64,000 nucleotides of DNA from Epichloe hybrida (lineage: Eukaryota > Ascomycota > Sordariomycetes > Hypocreales > Clavicipitaceae): the NCBI GenBank assembly GCA_019022495.1, contig JAFEKR010000003.1, forward strand, positions 4,340,001 through 4,404,000, given 5' to 3'. Every line of letters begins with the position of its first letter. The first letter of the stretch is position 1. Below are positions 39,459 to 50,204 of the stretch, one piece after another. The position numbers and the translations under genes were made by a program. The notes below the pieces were generated by a model, which did not search any database, was not told where the DNA came from, and saw only the letters and a program-made list of their open reading frames with translations.

Positions 39459-42454
39459 TTACAACCATCCTCGTCCCGAGCTCAACCTCTTATAGCTCAT
39501 CCCCTTGGCATCGTCCCCCGCCGGTCTGGCTGTCGTGGCAGCTTCCCGGGCATACTTCCCCCGCCACGGCCTCTCATTCGCTTCCTCGAGGAAGTAGTGG
39601 TTTGCGCTCGGCGCATATGCCACCCTCCATGGGACCACGAGATCTCTCTTCTCCGGACCCCCTCCGCAGCTGCCCTTGAGCTGTGCGCTGGGGGGCGAGT
39701 TGATGGCCAGGGCGAACAGGTTCTGCGGCTCCGTGAAGTCGGTCACGAGACCCGGCTTCGGCAACGCGTACAGGAAGCAGAAGACGTTGATGACGAAGAC
39801 GAGCGACAGGACCAGGTAGAATAGCTTCTGCCACTCGAGCACGTGTCCCGACGTGTACTGCTGCGTGGTGAGCGACGCGTTGAAGTAGGCGGTCTTGTCG
39901 CGCGTCAGCTGCGTGGACTGGTACTCCCAGTAGTGCTGGAAGGGCGACCTGATGGAGCTCGCGACCAGGGTCGAGCCGCAGAACGCCGCAAGTGCCTCGG
40001 CCAGGGAGGGGAGATCCGGAGTGAATCTGGGCTTGTCGAGAATCAGCTGCGTGAGTTGGCGCGCGTTTGTGGCGTTGTTGTTGCGATATCCGCCGTTGAT
40101 GTCCAGGGCCAGGCGCCAGACTTCAGCCACAGACTATCATCTCGTGTCAGCAGCCGTCCTTGCTCTTCCGCTACCTTGAGTGGGAGACTTGTGTGTGTGT
40201 GCGCGCGTGAAATGGAACTTACCTTCCAATCCTTTGCCGGCCCTGGCCAGTCCCCGAAGCCCTGCGGAAAGGACCGATGATACGCATTGGTGTCCTGGGC
40301 ATCTTCACACCACGCCGTCATGCTGGTGCCCGCGGTTCCCGAGCTTCTGAACTCGGTAGAGCATAGAGGGGTCACCCAAGATCGCATCTCGCACAATGTG
40401 TAGTTGTCCATCTTGTGGCTCTTTGTGAGGATGTAGATGGAGTCGGAGTTGACCACGGACGAATTGGCAACCATGTTGTAATCACTCGGGTACTACGGAC
40501 GTATCAACCATGTGAGTTAGCTTCGGGGGGGGGGGGGGGGGCAATCCCATCTACAACGAGAGTAGCACAACACACATACCATGCTGAATACGGGCGGGTC
40601 GTCGACGAAATTCGGGGCCCCAGCGGAATATTTCATCCACCACCGATCGGTTCAGGTACTCCGGGCTGCCGTCTTCATTGAGAGCATGGGGGACGGAATT
40701 TTGCCAGTCGATCGGGCCGACGAGCTGAGTTCCGACACCGGTGCTGGTGGTGTTGCTGAACGGCCAATCCGTATAAACCAGAGGAGCGAGCTCGTCCCTG
40801 TCCATGTTGACGCACATGACGTTGAGGGCGGGCGAGACGACTCCCGCCCTGATGGTGTACTCTCCCACCCCGGCCAAGTCGATGGGCTGCATTATCTCAT
40901 TCTCCGGTGACGTGGCAGCGGCGTGGACGCCGGGATGGGGCATGGCCATGGTGACGTTGTTGATGATGCGCCCGTATTTCTCAAAGCTAGCCGTCACGTT
41001 GCCGTGCCCGGTCTCGATCCAAGCTCCTATCATGGTGGTGTTCTCGTAGAGGGAGTGCTTGCCCGTCGGCCTGTCTTTCAATTCTTTTGCTGCCGCCGTC
41101 CCATTTGCCTTGATGTCCGCCCAAGTGGACATGAAGGAGAACAGGTTGCGGTGCGACTGACCGGAGAACTGGATCTGCATGCAGGCTATGTCGTTATCCG
41201 CGACCCGCGGGATCGAACCGAGCATATCGGGACAGGTGTCCTTCATATAATTCACGTTGGCGTAAGACGCCGCGATCGGGCCCGACAGTTCCCTCCATTC
41301 CCAGCCCTTGGTCATCAGCTTTGGCGAAACCATGGCATCGGAAGCCGTGGTGTAGAACATGGCGGCAGAGGTCGCCGTCAGCGTCAGGGCCCCGAGGAAT
41401 GACCACCCGGCGTACGGGACGATCTCGAAGTGTGTGATGAGGGATCCCGGCTGGAGTATCCAGTTCCGCATGGTGATCTCGGCAAGAGTCATGCCCCCAT
41501 GGGCTCTTTTCACAAACGACCGCCTGCTAAGCACTTGTCCGAGAAAGGAGATGAAGACTGTGACGAAAGACAGTTCAATGGTCTTGGCAAACAGGGCCGT
41601 GAGCAACGTTGCCGTGGACGGCTGCAGCCTGCCCTGGGAGGATATGCCGTGGCCATAGCGAGGCTGAAGGATGGACACGACCAGCCACATGCCGCTCATC
41701 ACGGTCGAGTAGATGGACAATGCGAGGGTGACTCTGGGGATATAGTCGGACTTTTTCTTTTGCACATCTTGCTTGGACCAGCAGTAGCTTGGCGGTTCAC
41801 CTGATGTACATGAGCAACTGGGCCGAATTCAACTTTTCAGGAAGGGGGTTACTCTCACGGCGACGTACCGAACTTTTGGTGGAACACTTCATCGTCGAAA
41901 TCCTCATTCGCCGGCTCAATGTCAACGTCTGCTGAGGATTTAGAAGCGCGACGTCCTGCCGCCTCGGGACTGGGGAGACCCGAGGAAGAGTCCGAGGCGC
42001 ATCTCGGTGCGAGATTGTCGTTGGACGGGTCTGCTGCTCCCCGTCCAGTCCGTTTTCGCGGGTCGAATTTGTCAAGCAAGTGGCTGAGACGGGGGACAGT
42101 TGCCCAGATGAAGCGGCCTCTGGGCGGTTTCCCCTGTGGTGTCTCTGCCGCAACAGGCTTGCGAGGAAGGCTGCTGCTGTTGCTGGCTTTGTGGGTGGGG
42201 GAAATTCCTGGGCCGTCAGTCGAACCGCGAGACATGGTCTGAGGTTGCGGGAGAGATTCATCCTTGCCTCTGGCTGCCATGTCGCCGTGGTCGGAATCGA
42301 CGAGGTCGTAGCCACCAACGTTGTATGTATTGCGCAGCGGTGACGGCGGCGAGCCGTTTGATGAAATTGGTGAGATGAGGTGGTCGTCGTCAACCTCCTC
42401 CAAGGGGTGCAGCTGAACGGGCTCATTGGCCATTGCCGGTACCCAATCTGTCAT
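39459..42454 (-). CDS. Large multi-pass fungal membrane protein with an apparent frameshift
   Basis: Four exons on the minus strand: 42454-41869, 41800-40580, 40492-40223 and 40133-39459. The introns have GTACGT, GTATGT and GTAAGT donors and the outer phases match. The N-terminal 195 residues are polar and disordered (MTDWVPAMANEPVQLHPLEE). Hydrophobic helices follow (LALSIYSTVMSGMWLVVSIL, then LLTALFAKTIELSFVTVFIS, then FLGALTLTATSAAMFY), then a long Cys-containing extracytoplasmic region, and a last helix near the C-terminus (LFYLVLSLVFVINVFCFLYA). Exon 2 changes frame by one base near 40640-40655. Upstream it reads GSPEYLN. The continuation that splices in phase to exon 3 is TDRWWMKYSAGAPNFVDDPP, which follows a stop in its own frame. 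An assembly or indel error, or a damaged allele, is likely. It resembles an uncharacterised conserved Pezizomycotina membrane family. The coordinates cover the whole locus. Confidence 0.75.
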
Positions 42455-43082
42455 ATTGCTTGGTTTTTGTCTTGTTCTGTTGTTTTCCTTTTTATACAAT
42501 TCCGAGCAGAATTAGTTCAAGACCAGCGAGGGGTGCCCAGGCCGCGTTTTGGACAAGAGCCGTAGACGAAAGAGAAAGAGAGAGGAAGATTTCTCCTCAC
42601 CAGGAGGCGGAGAGAGGGCATGAGAGGGCACGGACAAGCGAAACGAAGAAGCAATGCGCAGGACGTGGTCGGTGCCGTCCCACAAGCCAGCGCCTGGCCG
42701 CCATCTTGATCATGAGTCCATCCAGCCTTGTTTCTACCGGATCACGATGAGCAGGTATTTCCCACGGCGGCATATGCGGCATATGGATGGGACTGACTCC
42801 ACAAAAAAAGGAGAAACAAGGCAGCGAATAAAGGCGAGGCCGGATGCCGTGCGCCCAAGAGAAACGCGGCGCCATTGGTCGAGGAACGTGAAGTTGTCTG
42901 TTGGCTTCAAGTCAACTACATTATCTACTGCGCCATGTACCAACATTCCCTCTTTACCGATACAGCATGATCTTCGTACGACACATCTCGACAAAATATT
43001 GAACATGATGAACAGAATCGTCAACCAAAGATAAAAAAAAAAAAAAAAACGCCCGTCTCCATTCCCAAGGCCCCGGCCCGGC
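42455..43082. other. Spacer between the membrane-protein promoter and the mcm2 3' end
   Basis: Contains the promoter of the membrane-protein gene and an A-run (about 17) at 43033-43049. No gene recognised. Confidence 0.45.
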
Positions 43083-45772
43083 TCACGCAGATGCTGCAGC
43101 AGTTCCAGTTCGCCTCTGCGGGTTGCCCCTTCTCTGACCAGCACCAGGCCGGGTCAAAGTATACTTGGCAAACGCACGGGACAGTGCCTTCTTGCAGCTG
43201 AGCTTCTGGCTTCCAACAAAGCTTTCGACTGTGACGGCAATGGCGCGGTCAATGTCCTGAGCGGAGCAGTAGTCGGATAAGCGCATCCGGCAGAAGGATT
43301 CGCTGATGCGGATGATGGCTTCAAGATGACGAACCTGGAAAACACGGCATTAGTTTCGAGATGGGGCAGAAAAAGGTGCCAGCCAAAACTTACGGTGATG
43401 GGATAGGCACCTGTCGCCAACGACTCCCTTCTCATGTCCGCAAAGAGACGCGCAACCTTGTCCTCGTCCATGTTGTACAGCTTGGGGTGGCATCGCTCGC
43501 GAGAATACAGAATGTACTTGCGCAGGAGCCCTTGTGGGATTTGGCCGTCGGCGTTGGTGGAGGATGAGGATGTGCCTTGTGTCTCGGGCAGTGCAGAGCC
43601 GTGCTCGACCTGCATGGAATTTTGTGACTCTGTGCTGGTGGGGTGGCTGTGACTGTGCGACCCGACGATAAAACGGGCAAGCCGCTCATCTTCCTCGGGT
43701 TCCACAGTGTCTCGAACGACGCAGAGTATGTCGAAACGCGACAGGATGGGCTCCGTCAGATTCACGTTGGCCGAGAAGGGCTGCGTCGAGTTGTAGCGAC
43801 CACCCTGAGGATTGGCGGCCGCGATGATGCCACATCGCGCCTGCAGCGTCGTCACGATGCCGGCCTTGGAGATGGAAATGGTCTGCTGTTCCATGGCTTC
43901 GTGGATCGATGTTCGGTCCTGGTCATTCATCTTGTCGAATTCGTCAATGAGACAGGTGCCGCGATCGGCCAGCACCAGCGCACCGCCTTCAAGCGTCCAC
44001 TCGCTGGTCAACGGGTCTCTGCGGACACTGGCCGTCAGACCGACCGCGCTGGCTCCCTGGCCAGTCGCGAACACGGCTCGGTGGGCAGTCTTCTCGACAT
44101 ACTTGAGCACTTGCGACTTGGCCGTGCCTGGATCGCCGAGAAGCAGGACGTTGATGTCGCCACGGATGTGATGCTGGCCTCGGGTCGTCTTGGCCACGCC
44201 GCCAAACAACGACAGGGCAACCGCGGTCTTGATGTCGTTGTGGCCGTAGATGCTGGGAGCCATGGAGCTGACAATCCTGTCCACAATGTTGGGGTCCCGT
44301 GACAGTTTGCGGATCTCGTGCTCATCCTGCTCCGTCATGCGGAATCCCGCCAGCTGGTCGTGAGCCTTGATGACATTGTTTGCTTCCAAGATGGTGGCGA
44401 AGACGGGGAATCCGTTCCGGTTGTTCAGCTGAGCATCGTAGTTGTTGCGGTAGATGCCGGTGACCTCAATCTCCTCGCCAGGCTTGGCCTTGTCGATGAG
44501 ATCCCAGAGCAGGATGACCTCCCGAGTTCTGGGCAGGCGTCCGGCGGGAACGGTGCCGGGGGACTCTTGCAGTGTCAGTTTCTGGTAGTTCCGGTACACC
44601 GTCTTCTCCGAGTTGAGGGTGAAGGGGCCCCTGGACTGGCAGCTTTGGCAGTAGGTAATCTTGACCTCGACATTCGACTCTTGCTGGAACGGCCCCAGCG
44701 TGGTGCCACACTTGCCGCAGTCAAACTTGACGTACTTGAGCTGGGGGAAGACTCCGCTGCGCCGCGTGACGACGCCGCTGACGCGGACCAGGCAGTTTAG
44801 ATGAGACTGCCGCAACTGGCGAAGGGTGTAGTGCACGGGCAAGTCAAAAATGCGCACGTGGATCTCGGAATGGATGCGCTCGTAGTCTGGGTAGTGCAGG
44901 AGAACAACATCCATGGCGACCTCGTCAAAGAGCTTGAGTATCTCGGCAGGGGCGTTGGCGAGGAAATACGCCAAGATGGCCTTGCTTTCCGACAGGTGCT
45001 CGTAAGAGACCTCGAGGGTCTCGGCGTTGATCTCACCAAGAGTTCGAATGCGATTGCCGTAGACAGAGGACCCAGAAGCATCCGTGTAGGACGTGAGAAA
45101 GGCTTTGAACTCGCGCTTGACCGTTCTCTGAACTGGTGGCTGTGACACCCATTCAGTGAGATTGGCGGCCTTGACGTCGCCGAGGGCTTCCAGCGAGAGC
45201 TCTTCGTCCATGATGTCGGCGTCCATGGCTTCATCGGGGTCCTCATCGTAGTGGTGACGTCGTCGACGAGGCTGTGCAGCCAGATCGATGTCGCCCTCGT
45301 CGTCGTCACCGGGGAGAAAAGCGGCCGGGATTCTTTGCCGGCGAGCGACTTCTCTGTCACGACGAGCCAGCTGTGCTTCCAATCTCCGTCTATCTCCCAT
45401 ATCCATGGCGTCGTAATCGCCATCGTCATCAAGGCCGACACCTTCGTATGCGTCGTCTTGACGAGATCGGTAGTCGGTCTCAAACCCCTCTCGAAACAGG
45501 TCGACATCGTCGTCTGCCATTTCGTCAATGTCGTCGATGTCATCTTGGATTTCCGGTTCGTCGTCGTCGACATCATCGTCATCTTCTGCACCATGTGCAA
45601 TGTCGAAGGGGGCGGGGGGGGAAGAGGGCATGGGACTTGATCCAAGCCCCATTGATGAAGTCGCATCGTCGCCGCCGCCAGTTCTCGCACGTTTGCGACT
45701 GGAGCGTGGACCGGCCGCCCGGTTGGCCGAAGTCGGGTTGTCGTGAAGAGGAGGGGGGGAACTTGAAAGCAT
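43083..45772 (-). CDS. mcm2: DNA replication licensing factor MCM2 (replicative helicase subunit)
   Basis: Two exons (45772-43394, 43334-43083) with a GTAAGT donor, joined in phase as ITVRHLEAIIRISE, give 876 residues. The acidic, Ser-rich N-terminal 200 residues fit the Mcm2 histone-binding and DDK-target tail. A zinc finger lies at about residues 352-378 (CGKC...CQSC). Walker A GDPGTAKS is at about 547-554, Walker B LIDEFDKM at about 608-615 and the arginine finger SRFD at about 678-681. MCM2 is one of six subunits of the MCM2-7 ring that unwinds DNA at replication forks. Length matches fungal orthologues. Divergent from the UBR-box gene, with cell-cycle boxes in the shared promoter. Confidence 0.97.
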
Positions 45773-46214
45773 AACTGTCAGCGTTTTTTCACCGGGAGAT
45801 GAATTGACAGAGATGAAGATGAAGATTGGCCTTACCTCATTTCCGTGTGTTCTTCTCTCGCTTTATCGTTTTGACGGTACCGTTTTGAGGGGGAAAAAAA
45901 AATGAAAAATGTAGCAAGATGGAGGTTGTGTGAAGCGAAGTGACCACACAAAGGGAAGGGGCAGCTGGGTTTCGCGTCAAACCGTCAAACGAACTGACAC
46001 GCGACGACGCGTTGATTAGTCCCGGCGCTAAACCAAGACGGTATCAACGCGCAAAGTGGTTGATTGAGTGGGTGGGTGGGTACCCATTCGGGTACATTAT
46101 TCCGGTATTCTGGATTCTGGTTGGCTGGACGGAATAAACCAAGCAGCGTCTTGTCATTCACGGGCCACGGCGGCTCCTCTTCATCAAAACATCTACAACC
46201 CAGCCGCTCGCATC
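45773..46214. promoter_or_regulatory. Bidirectional promoter of mcm2 and the UBR-box gene with MCB-like sites
   Basis: The 442-bp spacer holds ACGCGT at 46007-46012, the MluI cell-cycle box bound by MBF in yeasts, together with TTTCGCGTC near 45970 and AACGCGCAAA near 46047, which resemble MCB/E2F sites. G1/S control of mcm2 is known in other fungi; its operation here is inferred. Confidence 0.55.
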
Positions 46215-48013
46215 ATGTCCAACGACCCGCCCCAGGACAAAGTCGCATCTGCGCGAACCAACAGCTTTTCCCAGCACTCGCAAGCATCGAATGACTCTCA
46301 AACTGCAGCCGAGTAAGCACACGCATCAATGCCTTTAACCTCGTGCCGCCGGTGCCGCCGGTGATGCCGGTGATGTTGTCACTGACGGATTGGCAGCTTT
46401 CTCCGCGACCAAGAGCTACTGGAAGCCGATGCGCGTGAAGCCTTGCCATACGTACGTCCAGCGTCTCTACTGGAGAGAAAGATGCCCTGGGCGCACTTTT
46501 GCGACAATTGCTAACAATAGTCCAGAGCATCGAGAGTTGTACCAAAATCCTCGGGCCTCTTCGACAGAACGTGTTTGCCTGCCTGACATGCAACCCTGCG
46601 CCTACGCCGCCCTCCGACTCGTCCGGGTCCGGGTCCGGCACCTGGGAACCAGCCGGCGTATGCTACGCTTGCTCAGTCCAGTGTCACGGGGAGCACGACC
46701 TCGTGGAGATTTTCCAGAAACGAAACTTTACCTGCGATTGCGGAACCACGCGCATCCCCAAAGAAAGCCCTTGCACCCTGCGAACGAACGAGACGACCAA
46801 TACCAAGGGCGACGTGCATTCGGAGCAGCCCGACGTCAACAACAGATACAATCAGAACTTTCGCAACGTCTTCTGCGGGTGCGAATGTGACTACGACCCG
46901 TTTCAGCAAAAGGGCACCATGTATCAGTGCCTGGGTCTCGGGACTCCCGAGACGGGAGGCTGCGGCGAAGACTGGTATCACCCTGGATGCTTGGTGGGAA
47001 TGGGGCCGAAATGGTTCGACAAGATGGAAGGTGCCAAGAGAAATTGCTCTGCCGGCGTGGCGGACGGCAACGGACTGGCTACGATTTCCGAGGCCAACGA
47101 AGATCAACCAGACGCATCTGCGAACGTTGCCGACGTGGCTGTACTCGAGGACGAGGACGAGTACGAGCCCCCGATGCCCCCTGGATTCCCTGATGAGGAC
47201 GATTTCGAAGGCTTCCTCTGCTACAAGTGTGTGGATGCCAACCCGTGGATCAAGCGCTATGCTGGCACGCCCGGCTTTCTCCCAGCCGTCCTCCTCCGGC
47301 AGTCGGAGCGCACCCGGGCAACCAGGGCCGAGGAGGGCGATGCCGCCTCCAAAAAGCGCAAGGCCGAGGACGATGCTGAGGAGGGGTCGGCCGAAGCCAA
47401 GCGCGTCAAGAACGAACCGGAAGAATCAAAGGCGTCCGAACCAGAAGCCACATCCGAGAAGGCGCCAGCAGCGGCAGAGCAAGCGGCCGCCGCCAAGACA
47501 AAGACAGACGGCGACAGTTCATTGGCATGCAAGTTGGCAAACTTGCCCGCGGCCCCGACCGAGCGGTTCTCGCTGTTTTTCAAACATGGCTTCCGCGACC
47601 AACTATGCCACTGCTCAGACTGCTACCGACTCCTCCACAAGCAACACCCGCAACTCCTCGAGGAAGAAGAGGTTTACGAACCGCCCATTTCCGAGGACGG
47701 CGCTTCTCGACACGGCGGCTCAACCCACGGCAGCGGCAGTCTGCTCGAACGGGGTGAGAGTGCCCTTCGCAACGTCGATCGTGTGCGCGCCATAGAGGGC
47801 GTCATGGCGTACAACCACCTCAAGGAACAGCTGAAGCCGTTCTTCCAGCAGTTCGCGGAAAGCGGCCAGGCCGTTGGGGCCGAGGACATCAAAGCATACT
47901 TTGCCAAACTACGTGGTGACGAGCAAGGCATCAAGCAGGCAGGACAAGCAGCTACCGACTCCAAGGACGGTGGCGAGGACGGACATCAGAGACATGAGCA
48001 AAGTGGCTACTAA
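46215..48013 (+). CDS. mlo2: UBR-box/PHD-like protein, UBR7/Mlo2 family
   Basis: Three exons (46215-46312, 46397-46451, 46526-48013) in phase give 546 residues. The start through the small second exon (DFLRDQELLEADAREALPY) leads into the UBR-type zinc box (FACLTCNPAP, then GVCYACSVQCHGEHDLVEIF, then NFTCDCGTTR). A PHD-like Cys/His cluster follows (FCGCECDYDP, QCLGLGTPE, DWYHPGCLVGM, FLCYKCVDANPW). A low-complexity acidic/Lys region with KKRKAEDD and AKRVKNEPEE precedes a second conserved part (FFKHGFRDQLCHCSDCYRLL). The human relative UBR7 binds histone tails and has been described as an E3 ubiquitin ligase; S. pombe Mlo2 is the nearest named yeast relative. No RING domain is visible. Confidence 0.9.
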
Positions 48014-48232
48014 ACAACGTCAACTGATTGAGAGTGTCAGGCCAAGTTACTGGATAAGTCGGGGGGGGAAGGGGGTGTCGTGTAGTATTTAGCGTTGATG
48101 TACCAGATTGTAATCCAACAGGCCGGAAGCATAGTACAGCAAAGGGTATATTCCCAGCAAGGATATTCCCAGCAAGGCTTTCCCCGGGCAAAAGCCATTT
48201 CTTTCATTCCCCATCCATCATCTCAACTCATT

Positions 48233-49211
48233 TCACTGTCCCGTCGACCCCGTGCTTGACGCTGCGCTCGATGGTCTCGGAGGCGGCATGGGCACCGCCC
48301 GCCCAGCCGCGTCTTCTCTTTGCATGGCAATGCCTCCCATCATGGCCAAGTGCAAGGGACTCTGTTGTTGTTGTTGTTGTTGTTGTTGTTGTCCCGCATC
48401 GCCATCGTCCTCCTGCTCCATCTGCTCCTGAATAGCCCTCTGCTCCAGCTCCCTCAGCCTCTCCTTCTCCGTCGGATCAATCACGTCGTCGTCGTCGCTC
48501 CAGTACGGATCGTCATCCTCCAGCTCCGGCATGGCCATCCTCTTCCAGAACCTCAGCTCTTGCCTCAACGCCGTGTGCTCGACCCTCCGATCCCATGTCT
48601 CGTCGTCGTCGTCGTATTTCCGCCGGAACTGGCGCAGGCTCTCGTTGGCCCGCCCCGCGTGCGTTTGCATCTCCCAGATTTGCTCGCGCAGACGGCTGTT
48701 CTCCTGCCGCGCCTCGTCGAGCTGGCTTCTGTAGGAGCGATGCCAGGCGGCCACGTCGGTTACGTGTTTGGATTTGTATTCGTGGAGCTGCTTGAGCATG
48801 AGGGCGAGGGCGTTTGCGTACTGGGACAGGAGGGCGGCATTGGCGTCGCGCGAGAAGTTTGCTTTTTCGAGGGATTCCGAGAGGATGGAGACGAGGGAAT
48901 CCAGGTTTTGGTTTTCGGCTGGAAGAGAGGAGGGGGGAGAGAGGTGAGCAAGAGGGGAAAAAGTCATGTCATGCAGTGCAGTCATGGGTGGATTTCGTAC
49001 CTTGGAGGTCGGCCGCGGCTGAGAGTAGTAATTCGTCGTTGGATAGGCCCTGGGTTTTGGCTCTGTTGCGCACTCTGCCCAGCCCGCTGACGATGTCTTC
49101 CGTGACTCTTCTGTTGTCGGCCAGCTGTCGACTGAGCTCCTCGACCATGCCGTAGATGTAGTTCAGCTCGGCTTGGTGGCCGGCTGGTGTAGGGCCAGCG
49201 GGTATGGGAGG

Positions 49212-49249
<38 letters not shown>

Positions 49250-49409
49250 TCCCAGCCATGTTGGCGCCGCCGTTGATGCCATTCATTGCGACTGGGTGGT
49301 GGTGATGCTGGAGCTGCTGCGGATGCTGCTGCGGATGCTGCGGATGCTGGCTCGTGTCGTTTGTCGCAGGACCGGGATTGTTGGGATTGAAGGGCAGAAC
49401 AAAGGCCAT
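48233..49409 (-). CDS. Coiled-coil protein with low-complexity N-terminus, uncharacterised
   Basis: Two exons (49409-49001, 48918-48233) with a GTACGA donor and a TTCCAG acceptor in phase give 364 residues. The N-terminus (MAFVLPFNPNNPGP) is followed by a Gln/His/Pro-rich tract and a run of about 12 glycines encoded by a GCC-type repeat at 49210-49247. The middle is a coiled coil (VEELSRQLADNRRVTEDI, then LDSLVSILSESLEKANFSRD, then YKSKHVTDVAAWHRSYRSQL, then EARQENSRLREQIWEM). The C-terminus is acidic with a poly-Gln run encoded by TTG repeats at 48362-48392. The conserved core suggests a real, widely kept fungal gene. I do not recognise the family. Confidence 0.85.
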
Positions 49410-50204
49410 GGCGCAGGCGTTGCCGGTGTGGTTGTTCAATGTTGGCTTTACTAGTGGCCCCTTGGCGGATGGGATGGACTTTCCACGGCACACGGCACGA
49501 CCGAGTTGCCCCACCCTCGCAAGTCAGCGCGTCGGCTCAATATCGATCACGTTGTCGATCACGTTGTCGATCACGTTGTCGATCACGTTGTCGATCACGT
49601 TGTCGATCACGTTGTTGATCACGTTGTCAAAGCCTGAGATCCAGCGACGGCGTCACTCTGCATCTGTCTACTGACACCTCGGCGTAATTCGGAGGACATT
49701 GCACACCGAAAGTAGCTTCAACATTCAGGTTCCAGAGACGCAGAGTATCAGAAAAAGCATTTTTATTGTCTGCCATGTCGAGAAGCAGTTTTTTTGTGAA
49801 AAAGAAAAAGAACAACCATACCTTTCCATGTATGCTTCGTCGTGTGAGAGAGACCCCAAACTCCGAATATTTCGGCTTATGCCGTTTCAAACAATTCATC
49901 AACAATGCAGTGCCAAACCCGTTGCTTTGTCAGAATGTTCTGCGCCATAGACCAAAAGATGAAAAATGAGAATTGCACCATTTTTATTGAAAAAAAAAAA
50001 CATGTTCCAAACAACCAAAGTGCTTCATTTTTCTGTTTTCCCGTACCCAGCCCTTGAAATAAAAAATTGCTCTGCAGTTTTAAAAATTGATTATTCGTGG
50101 CTTCGTTACTTCGTTTCAGTCTTGATAACTTAAGAAAACGTGCTTTCGTGTCCGTCCATAGACCCTCGGCATCTGAATAAAATAACACCACCTGCGGATG
50201 ATGC
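49410..50204. other. Spacer with minisatellite
   Basis: Promoter side of the coiled-coil gene and 3' side of the caspase-like gene. Apart from the 12-bp repeat listed separately, nothing recognised. Confidence 0.45.
49543..49628. repeat. 12-bp minisatellite (TCGATCACGTTG)n
   Basis: Just over seven head-to-tail copies of a 12-mer with one C-to-T variant in the last complete unit, about 135 bp upstream of the coiled-coil gene. Each unit contains GATC and a half palindrome CACGTT. Confidence 0.95.

Noticed and set aside
44797..45690. Long alternate minus frame within mcm2
   Set aside because: Overlaps the MCM2 coding frame, whose motifs are unambiguous.
49543..49628. CRISPR-like direct repeats
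   Set aside because: Units are contiguous 12-mers without spacers, in a eukaryotic genome; this is a minisatellite.
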